A stretch of 64,000 nt of DNA, taken from positions 1-64,000 of the forward strand of contig NZ_JALPZO010000014.1 of NCBI RefSeq assembly GCF_023507745.1, written 5' to 3'. Below, one piece after another: positions 1 to 8,894 of the stretch. A model generated the notes under the pieces. The model saw only the letters and a program-made list of their open reading frames with translations. It searched no databases and had not been told where the DNA came from. Source of the stretch: Vreelandella olivaria (lineage in GTDB: Bacteria; Pseudomonadota; Gammaproteobacteria; Pseudomonadales; Halomonadaceae). A program made the translations under genes and the position numbers. Each line of letters starts with the position of its first letter. Position 1 is the first letter of the stretch.

Positions 1-28
1 ATTAGCCCTTTCTGTGAGACATCTTCCT

Positions 29-1534
29 TTAACTGGCTTGGCGCGGCAGTTTCAGAAATTGCACATTCGACATCTGCTGAAGGATGCGAATCACCTGGCA
101 GCTATAGCCAAATTCATTGTCATACCAGACATAAACTACTGCATGATTGCCGTTTGCAATCGTGGCCTTGGCATCTACGATACCGGCATGGCGGTTACCA
201 ACAAAGTCGGACGACACCACTTCCGCTGAATCCACGTAATCAATTTGCTTCTGGTAAGCAGAATCAATCGACATGCGACGTAGATAATCATTTAACGCAG
301 CCGCATCGGTACCCTTTTCCAGCGTCAGATTAAGAATCGCCATGGAAACGTTGGGGGTCGGCACGCGAATGGCATTACCGGTTAACTTGCCTGCAAGCTC
401 GGGCAGGGCTTTGGCAACTGCCTTGGCAGCCCCCGTCTCGGTCAACACCATGTTAAGCGCCGCACTACGACCGCGACGATCACCCTTATGGTAGTTGTCG
501 ATCAAGTTCTGGTCATTGGTATAGGCATGCACGGTTTCCACATGACCGGTTACTACCCCGTACTCATCATTGAGCACTTTCAGGACGGGCACAATCGCGT
601 TGGTGGTACAGGAAGCAGCGGAAACGATACGGTCGCCTTCGCCAATAGTGTCGTGGTTAATACCAAACACGATGTTTTTAATATCACCTTTACCCGGCGC
701 GGTTAGCAGTGCTTTTGCTGCCCCTTTGCACTCAAGGTGCTGCCCCAGACCCGCCTCATCACGCCAAATACCGGTATTATCAACCACCACAGCGTTGTTG
801 ATGCCGTATGCGGTATAATCAATTTCGCTGGGTGAATCAGCATAAATCACCTGCACCACATTACCGTTAACGGTAAGCGTACGAGCCTCAGCATCTACTG
901 AGATGGTGCCATCAAAGGGGCCATGCACAGAGTCGCGGCGTAACAGGCTGGCACGCTTTTCCAGGTCCTTCGCCACATCGCCACGCCCACGCACCACGAT
1001 AGCCCGCAAACGCAACAGGTTACCGCCACCTGCTTTTTCTACCAGCACACGCGCCAACAAACGGCCGATACGACCGAAGCCATAAAGCACTACATCCTGC
1101 GGCTCGCCCGTGCTGGCGCCCGGCTGATAGCCATCAATAATATCGCTTAGCTCTTTATGCAGGAAAGCCTCAAGGTCACCGCCCCCCTGGCGCTTGAAGG
1201 CTACTGCCAGCTTACCTACATCAACATGGGCAGGCCCCAGATTCAGTTCACTCATCACTTTAACGATAGGGAACGTATCTTCAACCGAGAGTTCAGTACC
1301 TTCAATCTTACGCACAAAGCGATGATCTTTAAGAATGCGAATTACCGACCGTTTGATCAGCGAACGTCCGAACATGGTGGCAACAACGTTGTTCTGACGA
1401 TAAAGCTGCCCCACTAACGGGATCATTTGCTCAGCCAAGGCTTCGTTGCTTTGCCATTCCTCAAAAACGTTTTCGAGAGCTTGCTGACTCACGTGCGGCC
1501 TCATTGGGTAGTGAAAAGGGTTTTCGCCGAGCAT
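29..1534 (-). CDS. Glyceraldehyde-3-phosphate dehydrogenase, long form with N-terminal extension
   Basis: NAD(P)-dependent oxidation of glyceraldehyde 3-phosphate to 1,3-bisphosphoglycerate, or the reverse in gluconeogenesis; cytosolic. The Rossmann signature GFGRIG begins about 150 residues into the protein, and the catalytic cysteine lies in SAASCTTN. Classical GapA is about 335 residues. This one is about 501 and carries a helical N-terminal extension, as in the long pseudomonad-type enzymes. The start is uncertain: the longest frame opens with TTG at 1561, ATG 1534 has AGGA just upstream, and ATG 1504 would give a start closer to the family. It is divergent from mfd across about 220 bp, an arrangement I recall from Pseudomonas. 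The family is sure; whether it works in glycolysis or gluconeogenesis is not visible. Confidence 0.9.
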   Translation of the reverse strand: MLGENPFHYPMRPHVSQQALENVFEEWQSNEALAEQMIPLVGQLYRQNNVVATMFGRSLIKRSVIRILKDHRFVRKIEGTELSVEDTFPIVKVMSELNLGPAHVDVGKLAVAFKRQGGGDLEAFLHKELSDIIDGYQPGASTGEPQDVVLYGFGRIGRLLARVLVEKAGGGNLLRLRAIVVRGRGDVAKDLEKRASLLRRDSVHGPFDGTISVDAEARTLTVNGNVVQVIYADSPSEIDYTAYGINNAVVVDNTGIWRDEAGLGQHLECKGAAKALLTAPGKGDIKNIVFGINHDTIGEGDRIVSAASCTTNAIVPVLKVLNDEYGVVTGHVETVHAYTNDQNLIDNYHKGDRRGRSAALNMVLTETGAAKAVAKALPELAGKLTGNAIRVPTPNVSMAILNLTLEKGTDAAALNDYLRRMSIDSAYQKQIDYVDSAEVVSSDFVGNRHAGIVDAKATIANGNHAVVYVWYDNEFGYSCQVIRILQQMSNVQFLKLPRQAS

Positions 1535-1758
1535 TATCCTGAGCTTGGAGGGACGTCGCAATGAAAGGATAGTCGCACAAGATGTAGGGGGATTACATAA
1601 ACGCGGGTTTGACTACAAGCCGCAAATAGTATGTAGACGAAGGTAAAACATCCCACCCGGTGGAAGCTACTCAAGTCGTGGACGGTAGACCTCTAACTGA
1701 AAGTGTTGATCGTGTATGATCCATACCTCCGTTTTAGCGCAACAACGATACCGTGACT

Positions 1759-4700
1759 ATGCCATCTTTCTCTCTGCTCGAACCGCCCCAGCCCCAAGGG
1801 ACTCGCGATACGCTTTACCTGACAGCGCCGCCGGGCAGTGCGACTGCCCTGGCGCTGGCTCAGGTCGCCAGTAGCGCTCCCCTGCTGGTTATTACCCCCA
1901 GCACAGCAAGCGCGCAACGCTTGGAGCAAGACCTGTCGTTTTACAGCCATGTGCCGGTGCTGCCCTTTCCTGATTGGGAAACGCTGCCCTATGACAGCTT
2001 TTCTCCTCACCAGGATATTATTTCCGCCCGCCTTCGCACCCTGCGACAATTACAGGATGGCGTCCGCGGGATTGTGCTGGTGCCGATCAACACGCTTATG
2101 CAACGCCTACCGCCAGTGGCATATATTGCTGGCAGGGTAATGACGCTAAAAACCGGTGCCACCCTTAACCGTGAAACATTTCGCGAATCGCTCTCCCGGG
2201 CAGGCTATCGTGCGGTTGAGACGGTGTATGAGCCAGGTGAATACGCCATGCGCGGCGCCATCATCGACCTGTTTGCCATGGGCATGGACGAGCCAATCCG
2301 GATTGATCTGTTTGATGATGAAATCGAGACTCTGCGTCACTTCGATCCAGGCAACCAGCGTTCTACCCATCAGGTAGATACGCTTGAGCTGCTGCCTGCC
2401 CATGAGTACTCGCTCAGCAGAAGCGCCATTGCCTGCTTCCGAGAGCAGTTTGAAACCCTGTTTGATGTCGATCCACGCCAATGCCCACTTTACAATGATG
2501 CGCTAAAGGCGATTCCTTCTCCAGGACTGGAGCACTACCTACCCCTGTTTTTCGAGCAAACCGCCTCTCTGTTTGAGCACGTTACCGACGACACCCGCGT
2601 GGCACTGCTACCCGGTGTTTTCCACGCGGCAGAGCAGCATTGGCAATCGATTGAATCACGTTACACGAACCTTGGGGTTGACCCAACACGCCCACTGCTG
2701 CCGCCCCACCGAGCGTTCTTTCCCGTCAGCGAGGTGTTCTCAGCCATTAAAGCTCGCCCACGCATTGAGCTTACTGAAGATGACGCCCAGCGCCATGCAC
2801 TGGCACCAGAAGCTCAGGCCCTCCCAACGCTTGCCATTAATGCGCGGGCAAAGCAGCCACTCAGTGAACTGGCTGGGTTTATTGAAGCGCAAACCAATAC
2901 CCGAATATTGCTTGTAGCCGAATCCAGGGGCCGCAGAGAAGCCTTGGAAGAGCTGCTTACCCCCCTGAATCTTAAACTGCCCCATATCGAGGGTTTTCAC
3001 GACTTTCTAAACAGCACTCAGCGTTTCGCCATTACCGAAAGCATTGTCAGCAGTGGTCTCTGGCTGACCCAGCCTAATGTGGCGGTGATTAGCGAAACTG
3101 AGCTGTTTGGGGATGTGGTCCGCCAGAGCCGTCGCAGGGAAAAAGCCACCGACGATAACGAACTGGCTGTTCGCCATCTATCCGAATTGCGCGAAGGTGC
3201 ACCCGTGGTTCACCAGGCCCACGGCGTTGGCCGCTACCTGGGTCTCGAAACCCTGGAAGCGGGTGGTCAGGCCAATGAGTTCCTGGCCCTCTCCTACGCT
3301 GATGGCGCCAAACTTTACGTCCCTGTCGACAGCCTGCACCTGATTTCACGTTACAGCGGCGCTGATGATGAATTGGCCCCTCTGCACAAACTTGGCTCAG
3401 ACCAATGGGAAAAAGCCCGGCGTAAAGCTGCCGAGAAAATTCGCGATACCGCTGCCGAATTACTGGATGTGTATGCACGCCGGGAAGCCCAGCAGGGGGT
3501 GATCTATGACTCCCCGGGCGAGGAGTACACACGCTTTGCTGCCAGCTTCCCATTTGAGGAAACACCAGACCAGCAGGCCGCCATTGAAGCGGTTATTCGC
3601 GACATGACATCACCCCAGCCCATGGACCGCGTGGTATGCGGTGACGTGGGATTTGGAAAAACTGAAGTTGCCATGCGGGCTGCCTTTTTGGCAGTGCAGT
3701 CAGGCCGACAGGTGGTTGTGCTGGTACCGACTACCCTGCTTGCCCGTCAGCACTTCGAGAACTTCCGTGACCGTTTCGCCGACACAGCAGTTAACATTGC
3801 CCTGATCTCACGCTTTACCGGCGGCAAAGAGATGTCTCAAACGCTGGAAAGTATCAAAATGGGCCAAACTGATATCGTGATTGGCACGCATAAGCTGCTT
3901 TCAAACAGCGTGGAGCTGCCTAAAATGGGGCTCTTGATCATCGACGAGGAACACCGCTTTGGCGTTGCCCAAAAAGAGAAGCTAAAGGCGTTACGCGCCG
4001 AAATAGATATCCTAACCCTGACTGCGACCCCGATCCCCCGCACCTTGAATATGGCAATGAGCGGCATTCGGGATCTCTCCATTATTGCCACTCCTCCCGC
4101 CCGACGCTTGTCGGTTAAAACATTTGTACAACAACGCGACAGTAGTATTATCAAGGAAGCGCTACTACGGGAGATTCTACGCGGCGGACAGGTTTACTTC
4201 CTTCATAATGAGGTGAAGTCCATCGAACATGCGGCAGAGCAGATTCGTGAACTTGTCCCCGAAGCCCGGGTTGCCGTCGCGCATGGGCAATTGCCGGAAC
4301 GCAGCCTTGAGCGCGTCATGTCCAACTTTTATCATCGTCGTTTTAATGTACTGGTGTGCTCAACCATCATTGAGACAGGCATTGATGTTCCCAGCGCCAA
4401 TACGATTTTGATTGAGCGAGCGGATAAATTTGGCCTGGCCCAGTTACACCAGTTGCGCGGCCGCGTAGGGCGCAGCCACCATCAGGCCTACGCCTACCTG
4501 TTAACCCCGCCGCCTAAAGCCATGACCCGGGATGCCGTCAAACGTCTGGAGGCAATCAGCGCTTCAGATGACCTGGGCGCAGGCTTTACGCTTGCCAGCC
4601 ATGATATGGAAATCCGTGGTGCAGGTGAGCTGTTGGGCGACGAGCAGAGCGGCCAGATGGAAACCATTGGCTACACGCTTTATATGGAAATGCTGGACCG

Positions 4701-5208
4701 TGCGGTAAAAGCCATTCGCGCCGGAAAAACACCGAATATCGATGCGCCATTCAATACTGGCGTGGAAATCAGCCTAAACTTACCGGCACTGATTCCTGAT
4801 ACCTATATCCATGATGTACAGCAACGGCTGGTAATGTATAAGCGTATTGCCAATACGCAGAGTGAAGCTGAACTGAAAGAGCTTCAGGTTGAGTTGATTG
4901 ACCGCTTCGGATTGCTGCCCTCACCATTAAAAAATCTGATACGCCAAACCAAACTTCGCCAGCGTGCCGAGCAGCTCGGTGTGGCCCGGATTGAGGCAGG
5001 CGACAGTCGCGGCAGGATCCTGTTCAGCAATGCCACCCAGGTCGATCCACTAACACTGGTTACACTTATTCAGCAGTCACCACAGCACTACCGGCTGGAC
5101 GGTTCAGACACCTTACGGTTTGAATTCTCAATGGAAACAGTCGAACAGCGTTTTGAAAAGGTTGAAAACCTGTTGACCACCCTGAATCAAAAAGTAGCGG
5201 CGGCGTAA
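1759..5208 (+). CDS. mfd: Transcription-repair coupling factor Mfd
   Basis: ATP-dependent translocase that removes RNA polymerase stalled at DNA lesions and recruits UvrA for nucleotide excision repair. The 1149 residues match the usual length. Order: UvrB-like N-terminal modules, an RNA-polymerase-interacting CarD-like domain near residues 480-550 (reading HQAHGVGRYLGLETL), a RecG-like helicase with Walker A GDVGFGKTE near residue 630 and a DEEH box near 730, then the C-terminal TRCF domain. A GTG two codons upstream (1753) is in frame and could be the start; neither has a clear ribosome binding site. It is followed by about 100 bp before a separate L,D-transpeptidase gene. Confidence 0.98.
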   Translation: MPSFSLLEPPQPQGTRDTLYLTAPPGSATALALAQVASSAPLLVITPSTASAQRLEQDLSFYSHVPVLPFPDWETLPYDSFSPHQDIISARLRTLRQLQDGVRGIVLVPINTLMQRLPPVAYIAGRVMTLKTGATLNRETFRESLSRAGYRAVETVYEPGEYAMRGAIIDLFAMGMDEPIRIDLFDDEIETLRHFDPGNQRSTHQVDTLELLPAHEYSLSRSAIACFREQFETLFDVDPRQCPLYNDALKAIPSPGLEHYLPLFFEQTASLFEHVTDDTRVALLPGVFHAAEQHWQSIESRYTNLGVDPTRPLLPPHRAFFPVSEVFSAIKARPRIELTEDDAQRHALAPEAQALPTLAINARAKQPLSELAGFIEAQTNTRILLVAESRGRREALEELLTPLNLKLPHIEGFHDFLNSTQRFAITESIVSSGLWLTQPNVAVISETELFGDVVRQSRRREKATDDNELAVRHLSELREGAPVVHQAHGVGRYLGLETLEAGGQANEFLALSYADGAKLYVPVDSLHLISRYSGADDELAPLHKLGSDQWEKARRKAAEKIRDTAAELLDVYARREAQQGVIYDSPGEEYTRFAASFPFEETPDQQAAIEAVIRDMTSPQPMDRVVCGDVGFGKTEVAMRAAFLAVQSGRQVVVLVPTTLLARQHFENFRDRFADTAVNIALISRFTGGKEMSQTLESIKMGQTDIVIGTHKLLSNSVELPKMGLLIIDEEHRFGVAQKEKLKALRAEIDILTLTATPIPRTLNMAMSGIRDLSIIATPPARRLSVKTFVQQRDSSIIKEALLREILRGGQVYFLHNEVKSIEHAAEQIRELVPEARVAVAHGQLPERSLERVMSNFYHRRFNVLVCSTIIETGIDVPSANTILIERADKFGLAQLHQLRGRVGRSHHQAYAYLLTPPPKAMTRDAVKRLEAISASDDLGAGFTLASHDMEIRGAGELLGDEQSGQMETIGYTLYMEMLDRAVKAIRAGKTPNIDAPFNTGVEISLNLPALIPDTYIHDVQQRLVMYKRIANTQSEAELKELQVELIDRFGLLPSPLKNLIRQTKLRQRAEQLGVARIEAGDSRGRILFSNATQVDPLTLVTLIQQSPQHYRLDGSDTLRFEFSMETVEQRFEKVENLLTTLNQKVAAA

Positions 5209-5313
5209 ACCTTGGGGCAAACTTGGACGTAAGCAGCACAACAGCCTCTCAAACAAGGCTTAGCGCGCTGGCTTATCACGACGCGCATTAGCAATTAACT
5301 ATTAGGAACGAAC

Positions 5314-6441
5314 ATGAACACTCGCCATCTTTTTAACCTTTGGGGCCCCACCAGCCTTGCAGTATTGCTGGCGGCCAGCCTTGCTGGGCCTGTTTATGCG
5401 CAATCATCCTCCGAACAGGTGGAGAATAACCAGGCAGTCGTTGCCGAAGACGCTGTTGCCGGAGCCGAGCAGGTAGCATCACACCGTGAGCTTCCCCGCG
5501 GCCATTTTCACTTACCAGAAACAGGTGACATTATCGGTGAGTACTACACCGTGACCGTGGAAGACCCCGAAGAGACACTGATCGATATCGCACGTCGGCA
5601 CAACATCGGTTTCGAAGAGATTCGCATGGCTAACCCGGATGTTAGCCTGTGGGTACCCGGAGAAGGTACCGAGGTGGTCATCCCAGCACAGTACATTCTC
5701 CCCCCAGCCCCCCGGGAAGGCGTGGTCATCAACCTTTCTGAACTACGCCTTTACTACTACCCGGCCGATAACCCTGACATTGTAGAAACCTATCCGGTCA
5801 GTGTCGGCCGGGATGGCTTCGCCACCCCTGTTGGTATTACCCGTACTACGGTGAGGGTGAAAGACCCCGCCTGGTCTCCCCCTGCGTCAATGCGCCGTGA
5901 AGCCGCAGAGCGCGGCGAGCCTGCTCCGGCCATCGTGCCGCCTGGCCCGGATAACCCGCTTGGTCGTCACGCTATTCTCCTGGCAATGCCCAGCTACCTG
6001 ATTCATGGTACGAACCGCCCCGATGGCGTTGGCATGCGTGCCAGCCGCGGCTGTATCCGTATGTACCCTGAAGATATCGAGTCCCTCTACGACCGCTTGC
6101 CCAGTGGCACCCAGGTTAATTTGATGGATGCCCCTTTCAAAGCAGGTTGGGCGGCAGATGGCACTCTATTTGTTCAGTCCTACCCGCAGCTTGAAGAAAA
6201 CGTAGAAGGTTCAGAACCCCTGCTGGACGCCCTGGAACGCCTTAACACACTCATAGAAGACCAGATTGAGATTGAGCAGGAACAAGTCGAGCAGGCAATT
6301 GCAGAGCCCAACGGCCGCTTTATCGCCCTTTACGGCCCACAGGCAGACGCAGCGCCCGTGGAAGATACCGCTCAGCCCAAAAGCTTGCTTGAGGAGCTGG
6401 AAGTAAGCGCTGCGGCTCTACACATTGAAGGTGATGCATAG
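5314..6441 (+). CDS. L,D-transpeptidase (ErfK/YbiS type) with N-terminal LysM-like domain
   Basis: Periplasmic enzyme of the YkuD fold that either crosslinks peptidoglycan stems 3-3 or attaches lipoprotein to peptidoglycan. A signal peptide ends near residue 29 (GPVYA). A LysM-like segment follows at about 70-125, with YTVTVEDPEETLIDIARRHN and then a PxxxxxVVIP stretch. The catalytic block has the His of IHGTNRP (about residue 231) and the Cys of SRGCIRMYP (about 247). The last 80 residues are acidic and have no motif I recognise. An AGGAACG site lies ahead of the ATG. It faces an Lpp-like gene across a shared terminator, which suggests lipoprotein anchoring as its job; that is inference. Confidence 0.93.
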   Translation: MNTRHLFNLWGPTSLAVLLAASLAGPVYAQSSSEQVENNQAVVAEDAVAGAEQVASHRELPRGHFHLPETGDIIGEYYTVTVEDPEETLIDIARRHNIGFEEIRMANPDVSLWVPGEGTEVVIPAQYILPPAPREGVVINLSELRLYYYPADNPDIVETYPVSVGRDGFATPVGITRTTVRVKDPAWSPPASMRREAAERGEPAPAIVPPGPDNPLGRHAILLAMPSYLIHGTNRPDGVGMRASRGCIRMYPEDIESLYDRLPSGTQVNLMDAPFKAGWAADGTLFVQSYPQLEENVEGSEPLLDALERLNTLIEDQIEIEQEQVEQAIAEPNGRFIALYGPQADAAPVEDTAQPKSLLEELEVSAAALHIEGDA

Positions 6442-6464
6442 CAAGACTGATAACTGATAACCAT

Positions 6465-6492
6465 AAAAAACCCCGCCGAAGCGGGGTTTTTT
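6465..6492. terminator. Bidirectional intrinsic terminator
   Basis: A six-base-pair stem CCCCGC/GCGGGG with a CGAA tetraloop is flanked by six A on the left and six T on the right, so it can stop transcription in both directions. It lies between the convergent L,D-transpeptidase and lipoprotein genes. Confidence 0.93.
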
Positions 6493-6543
6493 ATATCCAC
6501 AGCAACCGCTGAACCTAACCGATGCTCAGTGGTCCAGGCAAAA

Positions 6544-6807
6544 TTACTTCTGCATGGAACGCTGGAACATGCGGTTCATTTCTTCACGGTTTTGCTCAGA
6601 CAGCTGCAGAGCGGCTTGCGCATCGCGCTGAGCCTGGTTTGCAGTGTTCAGCGCTTGTGAAGCCATGCTGCGTGCTTCTGCTGCGTCAGCCTGTGCAGAT
6701 TCAGCAGTCAGACGAACTTCTTCCAGGGCGCTGGTAGAAGCACAGCCAGCCAGAATTGCCAGAGAAGCGGCAGCGGCAGTCATCTTCAGAGCAGTCTTAA
6801 GAGTCAT
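6544..6807 (-). CDS. Murein lipoprotein, Lpp/OprI type
   Basis: Small outer membrane lipoprotein expected to tie the outer membrane to peptidoglycan. The 87 residues start with a lipoprotein signal whose lipobox is LAGC (Cys about residue 22). The rest is a heptad-rich, alanine- and glutamine-rich helix typical of the trimeric Lpp coiled coil. It ends in lysine (RSMQK), the residue through which Lpp proteins are linked to diaminopimelate. A strong AAGGAGAA ribosome binding site precedes the ATG, consistent with abundant expression. L,D-transpeptidase genes flank it on both sides. Closest in style to Pseudomonas OprI. Confidence 0.93.
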   Translation of the reverse strand: MTLKTALKMTAAAASLAILAGCASTSALEEVRLTAESAQADAAEARSMASQALNTANQAQRDAQAALQLSEQNREEMNRMFQRSMQK

Positions 6808-7032
6808 AGTGTTCTCCTTGAATCTTCCTTGGGTACAACGTTAAGGGTATGACAAAAGATAAGGCTAAAGTGTTAGCTTAAATTTGTCTACCTGCGGTGC
6901 AGGTTCTTTTACAGCGACCTGTGCCTTGAAATCGTACCAGGGCACACAAGTCAAACGCTGTTTTATAATAGACCACAGCGGTTGTCTATAGTCACGTGCT
7001 TAAAACCGCGAACTTCCTTCAACAACATAAGC

Positions 7033-7662
7033 CTAGCGGATCACCACGCGAGTGCCAACACTTACTAATGATGCCACTCGCTCAATCTCTTCATTGGTCA
7101 CTGCCACACACCCTTGGGTCCAGTGAAAGCGTCCATGAATATCGGGGTCACCAACACCAATGCCATGAATCCCGATGGCTCCACCCAGCACCGTCGTTTG
7201 CGGCGGATAGCCGTGGCGACGATAGTAATCAAAGTAGGCTTCGTAATCTGCTTGAGAGTAGATGCCTTTCTCAAGCGCCATTCGCGCATGAGGTGGCGTA
7301 GGATAATCTATACCGATGAAGATATGCCACTGGCTTTCGTAATTAAATCGATTGACGCGGAATTCCCCCAGCGGCGTGACGTTATCACCACGTACCCGCT
7401 GGGTCTTGGCACCAGCCCGGCCCAATGAAATTGGGCCAATATGCTCCAGTACTTCATCACCACGAAACACGCTTAACGTGGACGCTTTATCATCAATCAG
7501 CAACCACAGTTCGTTGCTATGACGGGGAACAGCAGCACGCGCAAGGAGTGTCTCAACAAGATCAGTCGGCTGATAATCATTCACTGGGCTGGTAGCAGTT
7601 GCGCTGGCAACAGCCGGCCAACCCATCGCTAACGCCAAAAATCGACGGCGGTTCAAAGGCAT
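7033..7662 (-). CDS. L,D-transpeptidase with a Tat-type signal
   Basis: YkuD-fold L,D-transpeptidase of 209 residues. The N-terminus reads NRRRFLALAMG and then an Ala-rich stretch, which fits a twin-arginine signal (RRxFL), so export in a folded state is likely. The catalytic region has IHGIG (His) and HWTQGCVAV (Cys), about 19 residues apart. A TTG upstream (7677) would add five residues, but the ATG at 7662 has GAGAG at good spacing. The gene reads away from the lipoprotein gene's 5' side on the same strand, with about 225 bp between. It could serve 3-3 crosslinking or lipoprotein anchoring; the sequence does not decide. Confidence 0.9.
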   Translation of the reverse strand: MPLNRRRFLALAMGWPAVASATATSPVNDYQPTDLVETLLARAAVPRHSNELWLLIDDKASTLSVFRGDEVLEHIGPISLGRAGAKTQRVRGDNVTPLGEFRVNRFNYESQWHIFIGIDYPTPPHARMALEKGIYSQADYEAYFDYYRRHGYPPQTTVLGGAIGIHGIGVGDPDIHGRFHWTQGCVAVTNEEIERVASLVSVGTRVVIR

Positions 7663-7815
7663 CGTTATCGCTCTCAATACAGGCTTTCAATGCTTGCCAA
7701 ATAAGGCATTATGCTGACTTTTATACCTTATTCGCACCACCACTGACAGTGGTTTCACTGAACAAAACTGCATTTTCTGGCTTATTGGTTTTTATTCGAC
7801 TAATTTTCAACGCTA

Positions 7816-8280
7816 CTAAATGCCTTCAAACTCCTGCATGCTGGCCACCAGCTTGCGGGCCTCAGCATTGTGACCCTGCGCAAGTGAGGTAAAGAACTCT
7901 TCCTCAGGCTCAATTTTTGCCCGCGATGCTCTATGTGCATAAAGCGCCTGCAAATGACGGTGGGATTCTTCAGCCAGCGCTGTTATCGCGTCAATTGAAC
8001 CCGCTATAGAGCACTCTGCAATTGCTTCCAGTTGGGGCGGCTGGGGGAAATCACCTGAGTCGTCGAACCATGTCTCAAGCACTTCACGATGACTGGAGCC
8101 ATCATGGAAAAGCGCTTCGAGCCCCGACTTCATTTTTAACTCGCTAGAGGCGAGATATGTCAACGCCATTGTGAGGCGCTGGCTATCCGTTTGCTCTGCG
8201 GCGACACTATATTGTCGGGCCATCCGTGCATGGTATCCTGCCGCCCACTCGATGAGATCCTTGACCTGGTTGTAGCGCAT
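7816..8280 (-). CDS. Small all-helical protein of unknown function
   Basis: I do not recognise this family with confidence. The 154 residues have no signal peptide or membrane segment and look entirely helical and acidic. The spacing of His and Glu in the first helices (YHARMARQYS, then SSELKMKSGLEAL, then EESHRHLQAL) resembles ferritin-like or rubrerythrin-like four-helix bundles, but the paired ExxH metal sites are not clear, so this is only a suggestion. GGAGA precedes the ATG at a good distance, which supports a real gene. It stands alone, with about 150 bp on each side. Confidence 0.75.
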   Translation of the reverse strand: MRYNQVKDLIEWAAGYHARMARQYSVAAEQTDSQRLTMALTYLASSELKMKSGLEALFHDGSSHREVLETWFDDSGDFPQPPQLEAIAECSIAGSIDAITALAEESHRHLQALYAHRASRAKIEPEEEFFTSLAQGHNAEARKLVASMQEFEGI

Positions 8281-8432
8281 CCGTGTCTCCTTCCCATGTC
8301 ATTTTGCATCAATGTTGCATCGAACTGATTACTGATTGATGTTACACATATGGTCTAGAGTTGAGTGGACTTAAATAGTTCCACTGGGGGTCGCAGTGGA
8401 TTTGATCAGGTATTGATGCAACAGCCGGGGTT

Positions 8433-8894
8433 TTACCATTCCTGGCTGGTTTCACGCAGGTTTGCTATTTCCTGTTTGGCAGCCTGTAAGTTATTCAGCA
8501 ACTGCTCGGCCAATGATCCCTGTCCACCCAAGGCAATCATGGCAGGGTTTTGTACGCTGCGCCTGGCAGCGCCTTCATCGCTATGTAACCGCTCAAGTTG
8601 TGCGACCAGCCAACACAGCCAGCTATCCGGCTGGCACATTATATCACGCAGGCGCTGTAGCTCAGCGATGGCGGGTCCATCACTGGCAAGTAGCTGGTGC
8701 CAGTCATGGGTTTCCAGGCGTGCATGTTGCGAAACCTCTTTAAGCAGCGAGTTAAGCGCCAGTTCGAAGAGCGCCAGGGCGCTCTCCTCGATTGCCAACT
8801 GTCGCGCCGGGGCGTGCTCATCACTCCCTGTCGGCAAGCCCATCAGTAGCTCTGTCTGGTACAATAACTGGTTGGTACGGGAACGGGGACTCAC
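8433..8894 (-). CDS. DUF6586-like protein, coupled to topA
   Basis: A 153-residue cytosolic helical protein with no catalytic motif. It begins inside the last codons of topA (4-bp overlap), so translation is probably coupled. A protein of this kind sits beside topA in pseudomonads, and I assign it to the DUF6586 group from recollection of that neighbourhood and the N-terminus ([13 protein letters not shown]). Function unknown. The opposite strand is open for 228 codons here, but that frame has no recognisable product and runs antisense through topA. Confidence 0.8.
   Translation of the reverse strand: MSPRSRTNQLLYQTELLMGLPTGSDEHAPARQLAIEESALALFELALNSLLKEVSQHARLETHDWHQLLASDGPAIAELQRLRDIMCQPDSWLCWLVAQLERLHSDEGAARRSVQNPAMIALGGQGSLAEQLLNNLQAAKQEIANLRETSQEW

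Noticed and set aside
3089..3565. A 158-codon open frame antisense to mfd
   Set aside because: Arg-, Gly- and Pro-rich reading typical of the antisense of a coding region; mfd covers the whole stretch.
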